Shown: piece by piece, positions 1-6,714 of the stretch
Layout: each line of letters begins with the position of its first letter
Position numbering within the stretch: position 1 is the first letter of the stretch
NCBI GenBank assembly: GCA_027295435.1
Contig: JAPUKX010000060.1
Coordinates: 1-7,142, forward strand
Reading direction: 5' to 3'
Source: Planctomycetota bacterium
GTDB taxonomy: Bacteria > Planctomycetota > Phycisphaerae > Phycisphaerales > SM1A02
DNA: 7,142 nt
Notes under the pieces: generated by a model
Told to the model about the DNA's origin: nothing
The model's database searches: none
What the model saw: the letters and a program-made list of their open reading frames with translations, nothing else
Translations under genes and position numbers: made by a program

Positions 1-9
1 GCCCGTGGT

Positions 10-510
10 CTAATCGTCGTAGATTGTCCGGCCGGCGTCGGGTGGAAGTTGCCCCCCCTGAGGCGTCCACCACGTCGCCTCGCCTTGGGGCTGATCCGAG
101 CGCAGCGCCTCGTCGGGTGGGGCGATGGCCATCTCCGGCGCCTGGCGGAAGGTCACATCGATCCGCCGACTCGCCGCCCCGGGGACCGTCAGAGCGTTGC
201 GGAGCCGGCCGATACGGGTCCCGATCTCGAAGATTTGGTAACGCATCAGATCAGGTGTGAGCACCGAATCGTCTCCTGCTCCGACCACGAAATCGAGCGA
301 CAACTGCTTGCCAACCGGGATTTCGATCGAGAAGATCGCCTCTTCGGTGTTCGTGTCGACGAGTGTAATCGTCGTCGGCCTGGATTCGGTCGAATAGTAC
401 GTGGATGAGCCGCCGGTAAAGGGCAAGAAGCCCCCGCCCGGAGCATGGCAGCCGGACATGGCCATTGCACCGGCCACACACATCGTCAGTTGCTTGGTGA
501 ACATCAACAT
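10..510 (-). CDS. Small predicted lipoprotein of unknown function
   Basis: I do not recognise this 166-residue protein and assign no function. The ATG at 510 is preferred over an in-frame ATG at 567 because GGGGAG sits five bases upstream and because translation then begins directly with a lipoprotein signal peptide: MLMFTKQ, a short hydrophobic stretch, and a lipobox-like Met-Ser-Gly-Cys with Cys21 as the predicted lipidated residue. After a Gly/Ser-rich linker comes a probably beta-rich segment (about residues 45-130) containing TTITLVDTNTEEAIFSIEIP, and then a conserved-looking MRYQIFEIGTRIGRLRNALT stretch. The tail (about 130-166) is rich in Pro, Gln, Gly and Asp and looks disordered. The product is probably anchored in the envelope. 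It is transcribed away from ispF and its own downstream neighbour lies outside the window. The reading frame is well supported; the role is unknown. Confidence 0.75.
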   Translation of the reverse strand: MLMFTKQLTMCVAGAMAMSGCHAPGGGFLPFTGGSSTYYSTESRPTTITLVDTNTEEAIFSIEIPVGKQLSLDFVVGAGDDSVLTPDLMRYQIFEIGTRIGRLRNALTVPGAASRRIDVTFRQAPEMAIAPPDEALRSDQPQGEATWWTPQGGQLPPDAGRTIYDD

Positions 511-515
511 GCGGT

Positions 516-521
516 CTCCCC
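516..521 (-). promoter_or_regulatory. Ribosome binding site of the small lipoprotein gene
   Basis: On the minus strand GGGGAG lies five bases before the ATG at 510. It decides that start against the upstream in-frame ATG at 567, which would bury the lipoprotein signal peptide inside the protein. Confidence 0.65.
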
Positions 522-764
522 TGGTCCATGCGCTTTTCGGCGGCTTCGAGCCGGCGGTCCTGGGCAAGCTGGTCGCGCCGCCCCGGGGCTCCAGCCAATC
601 CCGCCAAAGAGGTATCGGCCAAGTTCAGTCTACGGTGCGGCCAAAAGCCATCCGAGTTCGCGTGCCGATCCGACGCCAGAGGCTTGTCCGGGAGCATCGA
701 CCGCCCGCTGACCCGCCGCGCCGACAACTATGAGAACGCCCGGCGGTGCCGGTAAAGTGTGGGC

Positions 765-1286
765 ATGACCAATCCCCCTGAGCCGCCCTATCGCATCGGC
801 CACGGTTACGACCTTCATCGTCTGGAGCCGCTGGCCCCGGATGGACCTGGCCGGCCGTTTGTGCTGGGGGGCGTGCGGTTCGACCATCCGCTGGGTCCGG
901 TCGGCCACTCCGATGGCGATGCGGTCTACCACGCGGTCACGGATGCGATCCTGGGCGCGTTGGGCCAGGCCGATATCGGCGAACTGTTTCCCGACACCGA
1001 TCCTGGACACGAAGCTGCTGATTCGTCCGAGTTCGTCCGCGAAGCGGCCAGCCGGATGCACGCTTGCGGCTTCGTGCTGGTCAACCTCGACATCACCGTC
1101 GTCTGCGAACGGCCCAAGATTGCGTCTCGCAAGGCGGAACTGATTGGGAACATCGCGAACCTGTTGGATTGTGATCGCAACAGGGTGAATCTCAAGGGCA
1201 AGACGCACGAAGAAGTTGATGCCGTTGGCGAAGGCCGTGCGATCGAAGTCCACGCAGTTGTCCTCCTCCGGCGGCGCGAGACATGA
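765..1286 (+). CDS. ispF: 2-C-methyl-D-erythritol 2,4-cyclodiphosphate synthase (IspF)
   Basis: IspF converts 4-diphosphocytidyl-2-C-methyl-D-erythritol 2-phosphate to the 2,4-cyclodiphosphate, releasing CMP, in the cytosolic MEP pathway to IPP and DMAPP. The 173-residue length fits the family (E. coli has 159), with a slightly longer N-terminus. Visible signatures are the opening GHGYDLH motif with metal ligands Asp16 and His18, GHSDGD with His48, YHAVTDAILGA with the third metal-ligand histidine (His56), and FPDTDP at 75-80. The C-terminal NLKGKTHEEVDAVG segment keeps Glu149, equivalent to E. coli Glu135. The usual GRGE motif is altered here to GEGR (residues 155-158; see findings). The ATG at 765 is chosen; a GTG at 759 would add two residues, and neither has a strong Shine-Dalgarno. 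No ispD is fused or adjacent, so this appears to be a stand-alone ispF. Confidence 0.97.
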   Translation: MTNPPEPPYRIGHGYDLHRLEPLAPDGPGRPFVLGGVRFDHPLGPVGHSDGDAVYHAVTDAILGALGQADIGELFPDTDPGHEAADSSEFVREAASRMHACGFVLVNLDITVVCERPKIASRKAELIGNIANLLDCDRNRVNLKGKTHEEVDAVGEGRAIEVHAVVLLRRRET

Positions 1287-1345
1287 TCGTTTGGCGATAG
1301 TATTCGTGGATCACAATGTATGACCGGAACAACCCTGGAGCCGAT

Positions 1346-2176
1346 GTGTCACACGGTAGGCGGGCAGAGATTCGAGGCCTCCTTATGGTCATTGAGTTTG
1401 CCATTTTGATGCTGCTGTGGACGCCCATCGGGTGTGCGACGGGTCCAGCGCCCGTCACCCGCCCAGCGAGCGCGCCGGACCCGGTTGATGAATTGCTCGA
1501 GAAGCTCGAGCGCGCCGCCGATGACCTGCGTGACTTTTCGGCCGACATCCGGTACGACAAATGGGACGCCGTGTTGGAGCGCACGGAAATCCGTACCGGC
1601 GAGGTGATCTACCAGGTCGATGCGGCCGACGGCTCAAAGCGCTTCGCGATCCTGTTCGACACGCTGATTACTCCGCCGCGCAGGGAAGACCGACGAACGC
1701 ACTTCATCTTCGCCGGGAGCTGGTTTGTCGAGATCGATCACGAAGCCAAGCAGTTCATCAAGCGGCAGATCGTCGCTCCGGGCAAGCAGTTCGATCCGCT
1801 CAAGCTCGGCGAAGGGCCGTTCCCCTTGCCCATCGGGCAGTCGAAGGATGAGATTCTTGCGAGGTTCGACGTGCAGCGCATCGACCTCCCCAAGGAAGGC
1901 CTGCTGAAGAACCTCAGTAACGTCTACGGCCTGCGTCTGACCCCCAAGCCGAACACGCCGGAGGCGGAGGACTTTCAACGGGTCGAGCTGTTCTACGATC
2001 GCCAGACGCTGCTTCCGACGGGGATCAATGTCCTCGAAGTCAACGCCGACCGCAAGACGGTGCGATTGCGCAATCTGCGGCGAAACCAGGGCGTCGATGA
2101 GGACAAGCTGAACATCGAGACGCCCGATCCCAAGCAAGGGTGGCATATCGACGTTCGCCCTTGGCGGCCGCAGTGA
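1346..2176 (+). CDS. LolA-like outer-membrane lipoprotein-sorting family protein, probable lipoprotein
   Basis: This 276-residue protein resembles the LolA-like carriers found in planctomycetes. Those are half-barrel proteins that bind lipid or lipoprotein acyl chains in the periplasm, although many copies are not true LolA. After the signal region, a helix (LLEKLERAADDLRDFSADIR) leads into alternating beta strands: an RTGEVIYQ strand, FIFAGSWFVEIDHEAKQFIK, and a conserved-looking LGEGPFPLPIGQ segment, ending in a strand pair near the C-terminus. The start is uncertain. GTG 1346 has GGAG five bases upstream and gives an Arg-rich n-region before the hydrophobic core and Cys30. ATG 1385 also has GAGG seven bases upstream, but its signal peptide would lack a positive charge. 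ATG 1316 is the longest option. The lipobox (Pro-Ile-Gly-Cys) is weak. The gene lies 59 bp after ispF on the same strand and could be read through from it. Confidence 0.8.
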   Translation: MSHGRRAEIRGLLMVIEFAILMLLWTPIGCATGPAPVTRPASAPDPVDELLEKLERAADDLRDFSADIRYDKWDAVLERTEIRTGEVIYQVDAADGSKRFAILFDTLITPPRREDRRTHFIFAGSWFVEIDHEAKQFIKRQIVAPGKQFDPLKLGEGPFPLPIGQSKDEILARFDVQRIDLPKEGLLKNLSNVYGLRLTPKPNTPEAEDFQRVELFYDRQTLLPTGINVLEVNADRKTVRLRNLRRNQGVDEDKLNIETPDPKQGWHIDVRPWRPQ

Positions 2177-2232
2177 ACACCAACCGCGTGATCTCATCGG
2201 GCGCGATAGCAAGAGCTTAGAATCGTCGTGGA

Positions 2233-2281
2233 TTGGCCGACCAGATGTATCCGGGGCTGGAAAGATCACCTGTGCGGCCAA
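2233..2281. repeat. Inverted repeat between convergent genes (possible bidirectional hairpin)
   Basis: TTGGCCG at 2233-2239 is matched by its reverse complement CGGCCAA at 2275-2281. Inside the 35-base loop, CCAG (2241-2244) and CTGG (2257-2260) can form a second short stem. The structure lies in the 118-bp gap between the LolA-like gene and the cysteine dioxygenase gene, where a terminator would serve both. No T-run follows on either strand, so it is not a canonical intrinsic terminator and may be chance in GC-rich DNA. Confidence 0.25.
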
Positions 2282-2294
2282 ATTCAACGCGGCA

Positions 2295-2873
2295 CTATTG
2301 CAGTCTCTCCACAGGCACGGCTGTGCTGGGGAGGACCGTGCCCGGCCCATCGGCCCACTTGGTGTCGAGGCTGTATACGTTGAAGTTGCGAAGCTGCGGC
2401 GAGTAGATGTGCAGATTGATCAGGTCTTCACCCGCAGGTTGGATGTTGGCGACCTGATGAATGTCCGCCTCTTGTGAAGCGCAAACGTAACCCGGATCGT
2501 GATGCTCCGTCGAGGCCGGGTAGATCAGCCCGGACGGCGACGGTTCAAATCTGGTCACCGTGGCGACCCCCTCGATGACGCAAAACGCGCAGCTCGATCC
2601 GGCATGATCGTGGATCGGCGTGCGCTGGCCGCTACGCCAGCACAGGCAGACCAGCTCGTACCAGTCAGTTTCTTTGACACAGTTTCGCCTGTAGGCGTGC
2701 TCGCCAAATACGCAAGCCGGCGCCAGATCGTCACGCGTCAGGTCGAGTTCGGACAACAGTCGCCTCAATGTTGCCAGATCAGCCCGCGTCGTGAGCATGT
2801 CCAGATACTCCAGCAGCGGGCGGAGCTTGGGGAATGAGCCTCTCGTCGCTTTGGGTGCTGTCGCCGGGTTCAT
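2295..2873 (-). CDS. Cysteine dioxygenase type I
   Basis: This 192-residue cupin is predicted to use Fe(II) and O2 to oxidise L-cysteine to cysteine sulfinate, the first step of cysteine breakdown toward taurine or pyruvate plus sulfite. The first cupin motif contains PIHDHAGSSCAF, giving iron ligands His88 and His90; His139 in DIHQVANI is the third. Arg63 in the YRRN motif matches mammalian Arg60, which binds the cysteine carboxylate and separates true cysteine dioxygenases from the Gln-type thiol dioxygenases. Tyr157 in LHIYSP matches the mammalian catalytic Tyr157, and His155 is kept, while the mammalian Ser153 is Asn here. Cys95 sits where mammalian Cys93 forms the Cys-Tyr cofactor. The ATG at 2873 is chosen because AGGAG lies six bases upstream. 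The gene is monocistronic by layout, between a convergent and a divergent neighbour. Confidence 0.93.
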   Translation of the reverse strand: MNPATAPKATRGSFPKLRPLLEYLDMLTTRADLATLRRLLSELDLTRDDLAPACVFGEHAYRRNCVKETDWYELVCLCWRSGQRTPIHDHAGSSCAFCVIEGVATVTRFEPSPSGLIYPASTEHHDPGYVCASQEADIHQVANIQPAGEDLINLHIYSPQLRNFNVYSLDTKWADGPGTVLPSTAVPVERLQ

Positions 2874-2879
2874 AATGTA

Positions 2880-2884
2880 CTCCT
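2880..2884 (-). promoter_or_regulatory. Ribosome binding site of the cysteine dioxygenase gene
   Basis: AGGAG on the minus strand lies six bases before the ATG at 2873. It fixes this start against the longer in-frame opening at 2957, whose extra 28 residues look unlike the family. Confidence 0.65.
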
Positions 2885-2912
2885 GCTTGGCCGGAACTCC
2901 CCATCCTATGGT

Positions 2913-2941
2913 TTTATACCTATCCGTCGCCGGAATTGGAA
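2913..2941 (-). promoter_or_regulatory. Candidate sigma-70-type promoter for the cysteine dioxygenase gene
   Basis: On the minus strand TTCCAA (2941-2936) and TATAAA (2918-2913) are separated by 17 bases. The -10 matches five of six consensus positions; the -35 is weak, with three of six. Transcription would start near 2906, giving a leader of about 33 bases that contains the AGGAG site. The AT-rich patch stands out from its GC-rich surroundings. Planctomycete promoter consensus is poorly known to me, so this is tentative. Confidence 0.35.
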
Positions 2942-3022
2942 CTCGAACGACAGGCATCCGGTCGGCCTAAGGTGAATCGTAGACACCAAAATCGGAATGC
3001 GTCGTCCAAACAATTGCCGATG

Positions 3023-3028
3023 AAGGAG
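3023..3028 (+). promoter_or_regulatory. Ribosome binding site of the TPR/metallopeptidase gene
   Basis: AAGGAG lies six bases before the ATG at 3035. It selects that start over in-frame ATGs at 2936 and 3020, and the chosen start leads straight into a signal peptide. Confidence 0.65.
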
Positions 3029-3034
3029 TTGTCA

Positions 3035-5779
3035 ATGACCGCCCAAAGATGGGTCACACGCGCAAGTAACCTGCGGCTTGTCTTGGCAGCCGGGGCCGGT
3101 CTGCTGTGCTGGGCGGGCCGGCTGGCACTTGCCCAGCAGGGGCCGCTGTTGGTCCCTGAACATGTCGAGCTTCATCCGTCGGCGCGAGCCGCCGTCAACG
3201 CGGCGTGGTTGACCGAGGCCGAGCGAAGACCTCTGCGGGTGTTCCACGGCGTTTGGGGGCAGCGCGACCTGGACACGCCTTTGGCTCGAGCCGTCGTTGC
3301 GCTGAACGCCTGGGACTTCGACCATCCGGCTCTATCCGATGAGTCCGTGGCAGCGGAGATCCGAGCGGAGGCGGAGCTTCACCAGGGCGAGCTTCGACGG
3401 GCTCTTGCGCTAGCGGAGGGGATCGAATCCAACCGCGCGGCCCGCATCCGCGCCGAGGCGTACGAGGGCCTCGGTGACCATGACGCGGCCGACCTGGCGG
3501 TTGAGGCCCCGGTTCGCCAACTGTTAGAACTCAAATCCGAGGATCCAGCCGAGCTCACCGAAGCTGTCGGCGCGATGATCGTGCGAGCCCGGCTTCGGGG
3601 TCAACCGGCCCACGACTACCAGGTGATGATGACCCTGCTGAGCCGGGCACATCAAGACCTGGACCGTCTCTATTGGCCGGCGAAGCTGACGGAAGCTCGG
3701 CTGCTGGTCGAAAAGGACAACGAAAAGGAAGCGGTCATCGCCCTGCACGAGACGTTGGAGCTCAATCCTCGATGCGCGGAGGCCTGGTTCATGCTCGGCC
3801 GGATCGCCTTGAAACGCTTTGACTTCGCCTCCGTTCGCCACGCTGCCGACAAGCTGCGGCAACTCAACGGGCAGCATCCCCTGGCCGAGGTGTTGCTGGC
3901 TGAGTCGCGATTGATCCAGGACGACCCGGACGGCGCGATGGACCTGCTGCTGCCGCTGGTGGGTCGCTTGGCTAAGCTGCGGCCGGCACTGGCCCTGGTG
4001 GCGGCCAGCGAGGCCTTGCGCTACGACGAGTCGGCGATGCACGAGGCGCTTGATCGCTATGAGCGCCTCTCGCCGGGGAGTGCCGTGCCCTATTTCATCG
4101 TCGGACGACATCTGACCGTCAACCGCCAATATGAGGCGGCGGCCGAGATGCTCGCCGAGGCCATCCGCCGCCAGGGGGCCTGGCCGGCGCCTCAGATTGA
4201 GCTGGGCCTCATGGAGCTCCAAGACGGGCACGACGACAAGGCCCTGGCCGTGCTCGAAACCGTCGTCGAGCTTGATCCGTTCAACAAGCGAGCCGTCAAC
4301 AGCCTGTTCCTGCTGCAAGAATTGGCCGGCTATGAGCGAATCGAATCAGAGCACTTCGTGATCCGCTACAAGCCCGGCATCGACGAGGTGACGGCCCAGA
4401 TGATGCCCGAGCCGCTTGAGCAGATGCATCGCGAGGTCTCGGCCCGCTTTGGCCACGAAACAAACCGCAAGACGATCATCGAACTGCTGCCGGACCACGA
4501 GCGTTTCGCAGTTCGGGTCACGGGAATGCCGTGGATACATACCATCGCGGCCAGTACCGGGCCGGTGATCGCTCTGGAAGTTCCGCGAGAGGGTCTGCCC
4601 TCAAAGCATCAGGGGCCCTTTGATTGGCTGCGGGTGATTCGCCACGAGTACACCCACACCATCACGCTCAGCCAGACTCGCAACCGCATTCCGCACTGGC
4701 TGACCGAAGCGGCGGCGGTGAGCATGGAGAACGCTCCGCGCGACTACGAGACCTGCCGAAGACTCGCCGACGCGTATGAGTCAAGCACGTTGTTCGATCT
4801 CGACCGGATCAAATGGGCGTTCGTGCGCCCGCAGCGCCCAGGAGATCGCGCTTTGGCCTATGCACAGGGGCACTGGATGGTCCAGTACCTCGACCAGCGC
4901 TATGGCGAATCGGCGCTCGTGCGGTTGCTTGGCCTGTACTTTGACGGCGTGCGGGAACAACAGGCGATGCTGGAGGCACTCGCGGTGACGCGCGATCAGT
5001 TCTTCGAGGATTTTCTGCCCTGGGCCGGTGAGCAGGTCAAGCAGTGGGGCCTCGCGCCGCAACCGTCGCTGGAGCAGTTGGAGGACGAGGTTCGATGGGC
5101 TGATCCCGATCTTGCTGCGGCGATGGCGGCGTCGGGGCAGGCACGACTCGACGCGATCGTTGACACGCTCACCGAGCGCATTGGCCGGCCGGGGGGCTCG
5201 CGCTCGCGGCCATTCACCGCGGACCGCTGGCCGAAGCTCATCCGCCCTCGGGTGGACATCGACGGCGCCACGCTCGCGGCGTGGCTTGAGCAATACCCGG
5301 ATCATCCCGATGTGCTGGAGATGTATTTGCGACGCCGTATCGAGCAGACCGGGTCACCTGATGCCTCGCTGGTGCCCTGGCTGGAGCGGTATGCGAAAGC
5401 TCGGCCGGTCGATCCGTTTCCGCACCGCAAGCTTGCTCAGATCTGGCTCGAAAGTGATACGCCGACGCAGGCGATCCCCGATCTGGAGCGGCTCGATCGC
5501 GCCGAGCAAAAGACGCCGGTGTTCGCGGTCGAGCTCGCCAAGCTGTACCGCCGCACAGGCCAACTGGACCTGGCCTTGGCCAAGGCGACCCGGGCCCTGC
5601 AGATCAATCCCTATCACGCGCCCAACCGTGAACTGGCCGCGGCGATCGCCATCGAGGCTAACCAGCTTGAGCTTGGGCGTAAACACATCGCCGCCTTGAC
5701 TCTCATTGAGCCGGATCGTCCACAGCACCGCAAGCGGTTGGCGGCGATCGATCGGCTCATTGAGGATCGTCACCGGTAA
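3035..5779 (+). CDS. Exported TPR-repeat protein with embedded gluzincin (peptidase MA-like) domain
   Basis: This 914-residue protein begins with a Sec signal peptide: Arg residues, a hydrophobic core LVLAAGAGLLCWAG and an Ala-Leu-Ala cleavage site before QQ at about residue 33. Helical TPR-like repeats follow, clearest at about 230-265 and 365-418. An insert from about 433 (RIESEHFVIRYKPG) to about 650 matches the peptidase MA-like gluzincin fold. It carries HEYTH at 537-541 (His537 and His541 zinc ligands, Glu538 catalytic) and Glu558 in the WLTEAAAV helix as third ligand. A further helical region and another TPR (about 827-885) close the protein. All catalytic residues are present, so an active periplasmic or surface zinc peptidase is likely; the substrate is unknown. 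The TPRs probably recruit partners. The gene diverges from cysteine dioxygenase and ends 32 bp from the convergent reductase gene, with no clear terminator between. Confidence 0.88.
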   Translation: MTAQRWVTRASNLRLVLAAGAGLLCWAGRLALAQQGPLLVPEHVELHPSARAAVNAAWLTEAERRPLRVFHGVWGQRDLDTPLARAVVALNAWDFDHPALSDESVAAEIRAEAELHQGELRRALALAEGIESNRAARIRAEAYEGLGDHDAADLAVEAPVRQLLELKSEDPAELTEAVGAMIVRARLRGQPAHDYQVMMTLLSRAHQDLDRLYWPAKLTEARLLVEKDNEKEAVIALHETLELNPRCAEAWFMLGRIALKRFDFASVRHAADKLRQLNGQHPLAEVLLAESRLIQDDPDGAMDLLLPLVGRLAKLRPALALVAASEALRYDESAMHEALDRYERLSPGSAVPYFIVGRHLTVNRQYEAAAEMLAEAIRRQGAWPAPQIELGLMELQDGHDDKALAVLETVVELDPFNKRAVNSLFLLQELAGYERIESEHFVIRYKPGIDEVTAQMMPEPLEQMHREVSARFGHETNRKTIIELLPDHERFAVRVTGMPWIHTIAASTGPVIALEVPREGLPSKHQGPFDWLRVIRHEYTHTITLSQTRNRIPHWLTEAAAVSMENAPRDYETCRRLADAYESSTLFDLDRIKWAFVRPQRPGDRALAYAQGHWMVQYLDQRYGESALVRLLGLYFDGVREQQAMLEALAVTRDQFFEDFLPWAGEQVKQWGLAPQPSLEQLEDEVRWADPDLAAAMAASGQARLDAIVDTLTERIGRPGGSRSRPFTADRWPKLIRPRVDIDGATLAAWLEQYPDHPDVLEMYLRRRIEQTGSPDASLVPWLERYAKARPVDPFPHRKLAQIWLESDTPTQAIPDLERLDRAEQKTPVFAVELAKLYRRTGQLDLALAKATRALQINPYHAPNRELAAAIAIEANQLELGRKHIAALTLIEPDRPQHRKRLAAIDRLIEDRHR

Positions 5780-5811
5780 GCCGGTTGGGCGCGTGGCAAT
5801 GGGCGGACGGT

Positions 5812-6666
5812 CTACGGATCGGCCGGCGAGCTTCTCCGATGGGTCCTGGCCGCACGGCGCATTATCAAGTCCATGAATGAAGGGAACATCGTCATCACAG
5901 CAGCCACGGTCCGAACGGTGTGGCTGGTCCACACCTCCGGTTTCGGCCGACGAAGGCATCGAACGACGGCCCGCGCCACTCGCTGCGGTGACTGGACGAA
6001 CCCTCGCCGAGCATGGTCAGGAACGCTTGCCCGGCCCGTCTCGCGACCGCTTAGCCGCTGGGCGACCTCGAAGAACTCGGTGGCCGTGGTGATCGGGTAC
6101 ACACTGGAGACGTCGATCGCGTGCGGCTCAAGCTCGATCCGCATGGCCCGGCAGAGGTGTGACTGCGCCGCCTTGGTCGCCGAGTAGGCGCTGTACAAGG
6201 GCAGGGTGAACTTGGCCAGACAGCTTGAGCACATCAACAGATGCCCCGGCCGGCCCTGGGACAGCAGTCGCTGCGCCGCTCGGGTCAACAGTTCGGCTGC
6301 AGCAAAGAAGTTCACGTCGAATATTCGACGCAGCTCCTCATCGGCAACTTCCACGGCTGGCTTCTCGAACCCGTAGCCGGCGTTGGCGAAGACGACATCG
6401 AACCGGCCGAAGCGCTGTTGAGCCGCATCCAACATGCGAGCGGAGATACGCTGGTCAGTCACATCCCCGACGACGACTTCTGCTTGGGCGCCAGCTTGTC
6501 GCACCTGCTCGGCGACGGCGTGAAGCTTCTCTTCTCGGCGGGCGTTGAGGAGCACGTTCATGCCGGTCTTGGCGCACTCGATGGCCGTGGCCGCCCCGAT
6601 GCCCGAGCTGGCCCCGGTGATGATGATGACCTGATCGGTGAGAACGCGGCGCATGAACCGGACCAT
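5812..6666 (-). CDS. Short-chain dehydrogenase/reductase (classical SDR)
   Basis: This 284-residue Rossmann-fold oxidoreductase has the classical SDR set: the TGASSGIG nucleotide loop at 17-24, Asn-Ala-Gly at 95-97, Asn119, and the catalytic Ser148, Tyr161 and Lys165 (YSATK). Arg43 and Arg44 after the second strand (NARRE) favour NADP(H) over NAD(H). The C-terminal part ends with a Met/Phe-containing helix and a basic, Arg-rich tail (about residues 255-284), suggesting possible membrane association. The substrate cannot be read from the sequence; SDRs act on sugars, fatty acyl chains, steroids and many other compounds. An alternative ATG at 6654 removes four residues; neither start has a strong Shine-Dalgarno. 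It lies 48 bp after the DUF6768-like gene on the same strand and may share its transcript. Confidence 0.93.
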   Translation of the reverse strand: MVRFMRRVLTDQVIIITGASSGIGAATAIECAKTGMNVLLNARREEKLHAVAEQVRQAGAQAEVVVGDVTDQRISARMLDAAQQRFGRFDVVFANAGYGFEKPAVEVADEELRRIFDVNFFAAAELLTRAAQRLLSQGRPGHLLMCSSCLAKFTLPLYSAYSATKAAQSHLCRAMRIELEPHAIDVSSVYPITTATEFFEVAQRLSGRETGRASVPDHARRGFVQSPQRVARAVVRCLRRPKPEVWTSHTVRTVAAVMTMFPSFMDLIMRRAARTHRRSSPADP

Positions 6667-6714
6667 AGCACGTCAGCTCATGCCCCGCGAGTTGGTTCGT
6701 TGCAATGTCGCGAT

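Noticed and set aside
401..755. Several overlapping plus-strand open frames in the region before ispF
   Set aside because: Their products are Arg/Pro-rich low-information sequence in competing frames, they partly oppose the lipoprotein gene, and none has a good ribosome binding site.
630..1253. Minus-strand open frame of 207 codons opposite ispF
   Set aside because: It is the antisense shadow of a clear IspF; no family features are visible.
1291..1320. TTGGCG followed by AATGTA as a promoter before the LolA-like gene
   Set aside because: The -10 element matches only about two of six positions, so read-through from ispF is an equal or better explanation.
2936..3034. N-terminal extension of the TPR/peptidase protein from ATG 2936 or 3020
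   Set aside because: AAGGAG at 3023-3028 and an immediate signal peptide both point to ATG 3035; the extension would place charged residues before the signal and overlap the likely promoter of the divergent gene.
3524..4318. Long minus-strand open frame (264 codons) inside the TPR/peptidase gene
   Set aside because: It lies wholly antisense to a well-supported gene, its product is rich in Gln, Arg, His and Leu as expected from antisense GC-rich codons, and it shows no domain or ribosome binding site.
5028..5699. Plus-strand open frame of 223 codons in another frame of the TPR/peptidase gene
   Set aside because: The product is dominated by Arg, Ser and Trp, typical of an out-of-frame GC-rich reading, and the main frame encodes recognisable TPR helices throughout.
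5772..5785. Small perfect hairpin ACCGG-TAAG-CCGGT spanning the stop codon of the TPR/peptidase gene
   Set aside because: The stem is only five base pairs, there is no T-run on either strand, and such short palindromes are common in GC-rich DNA.
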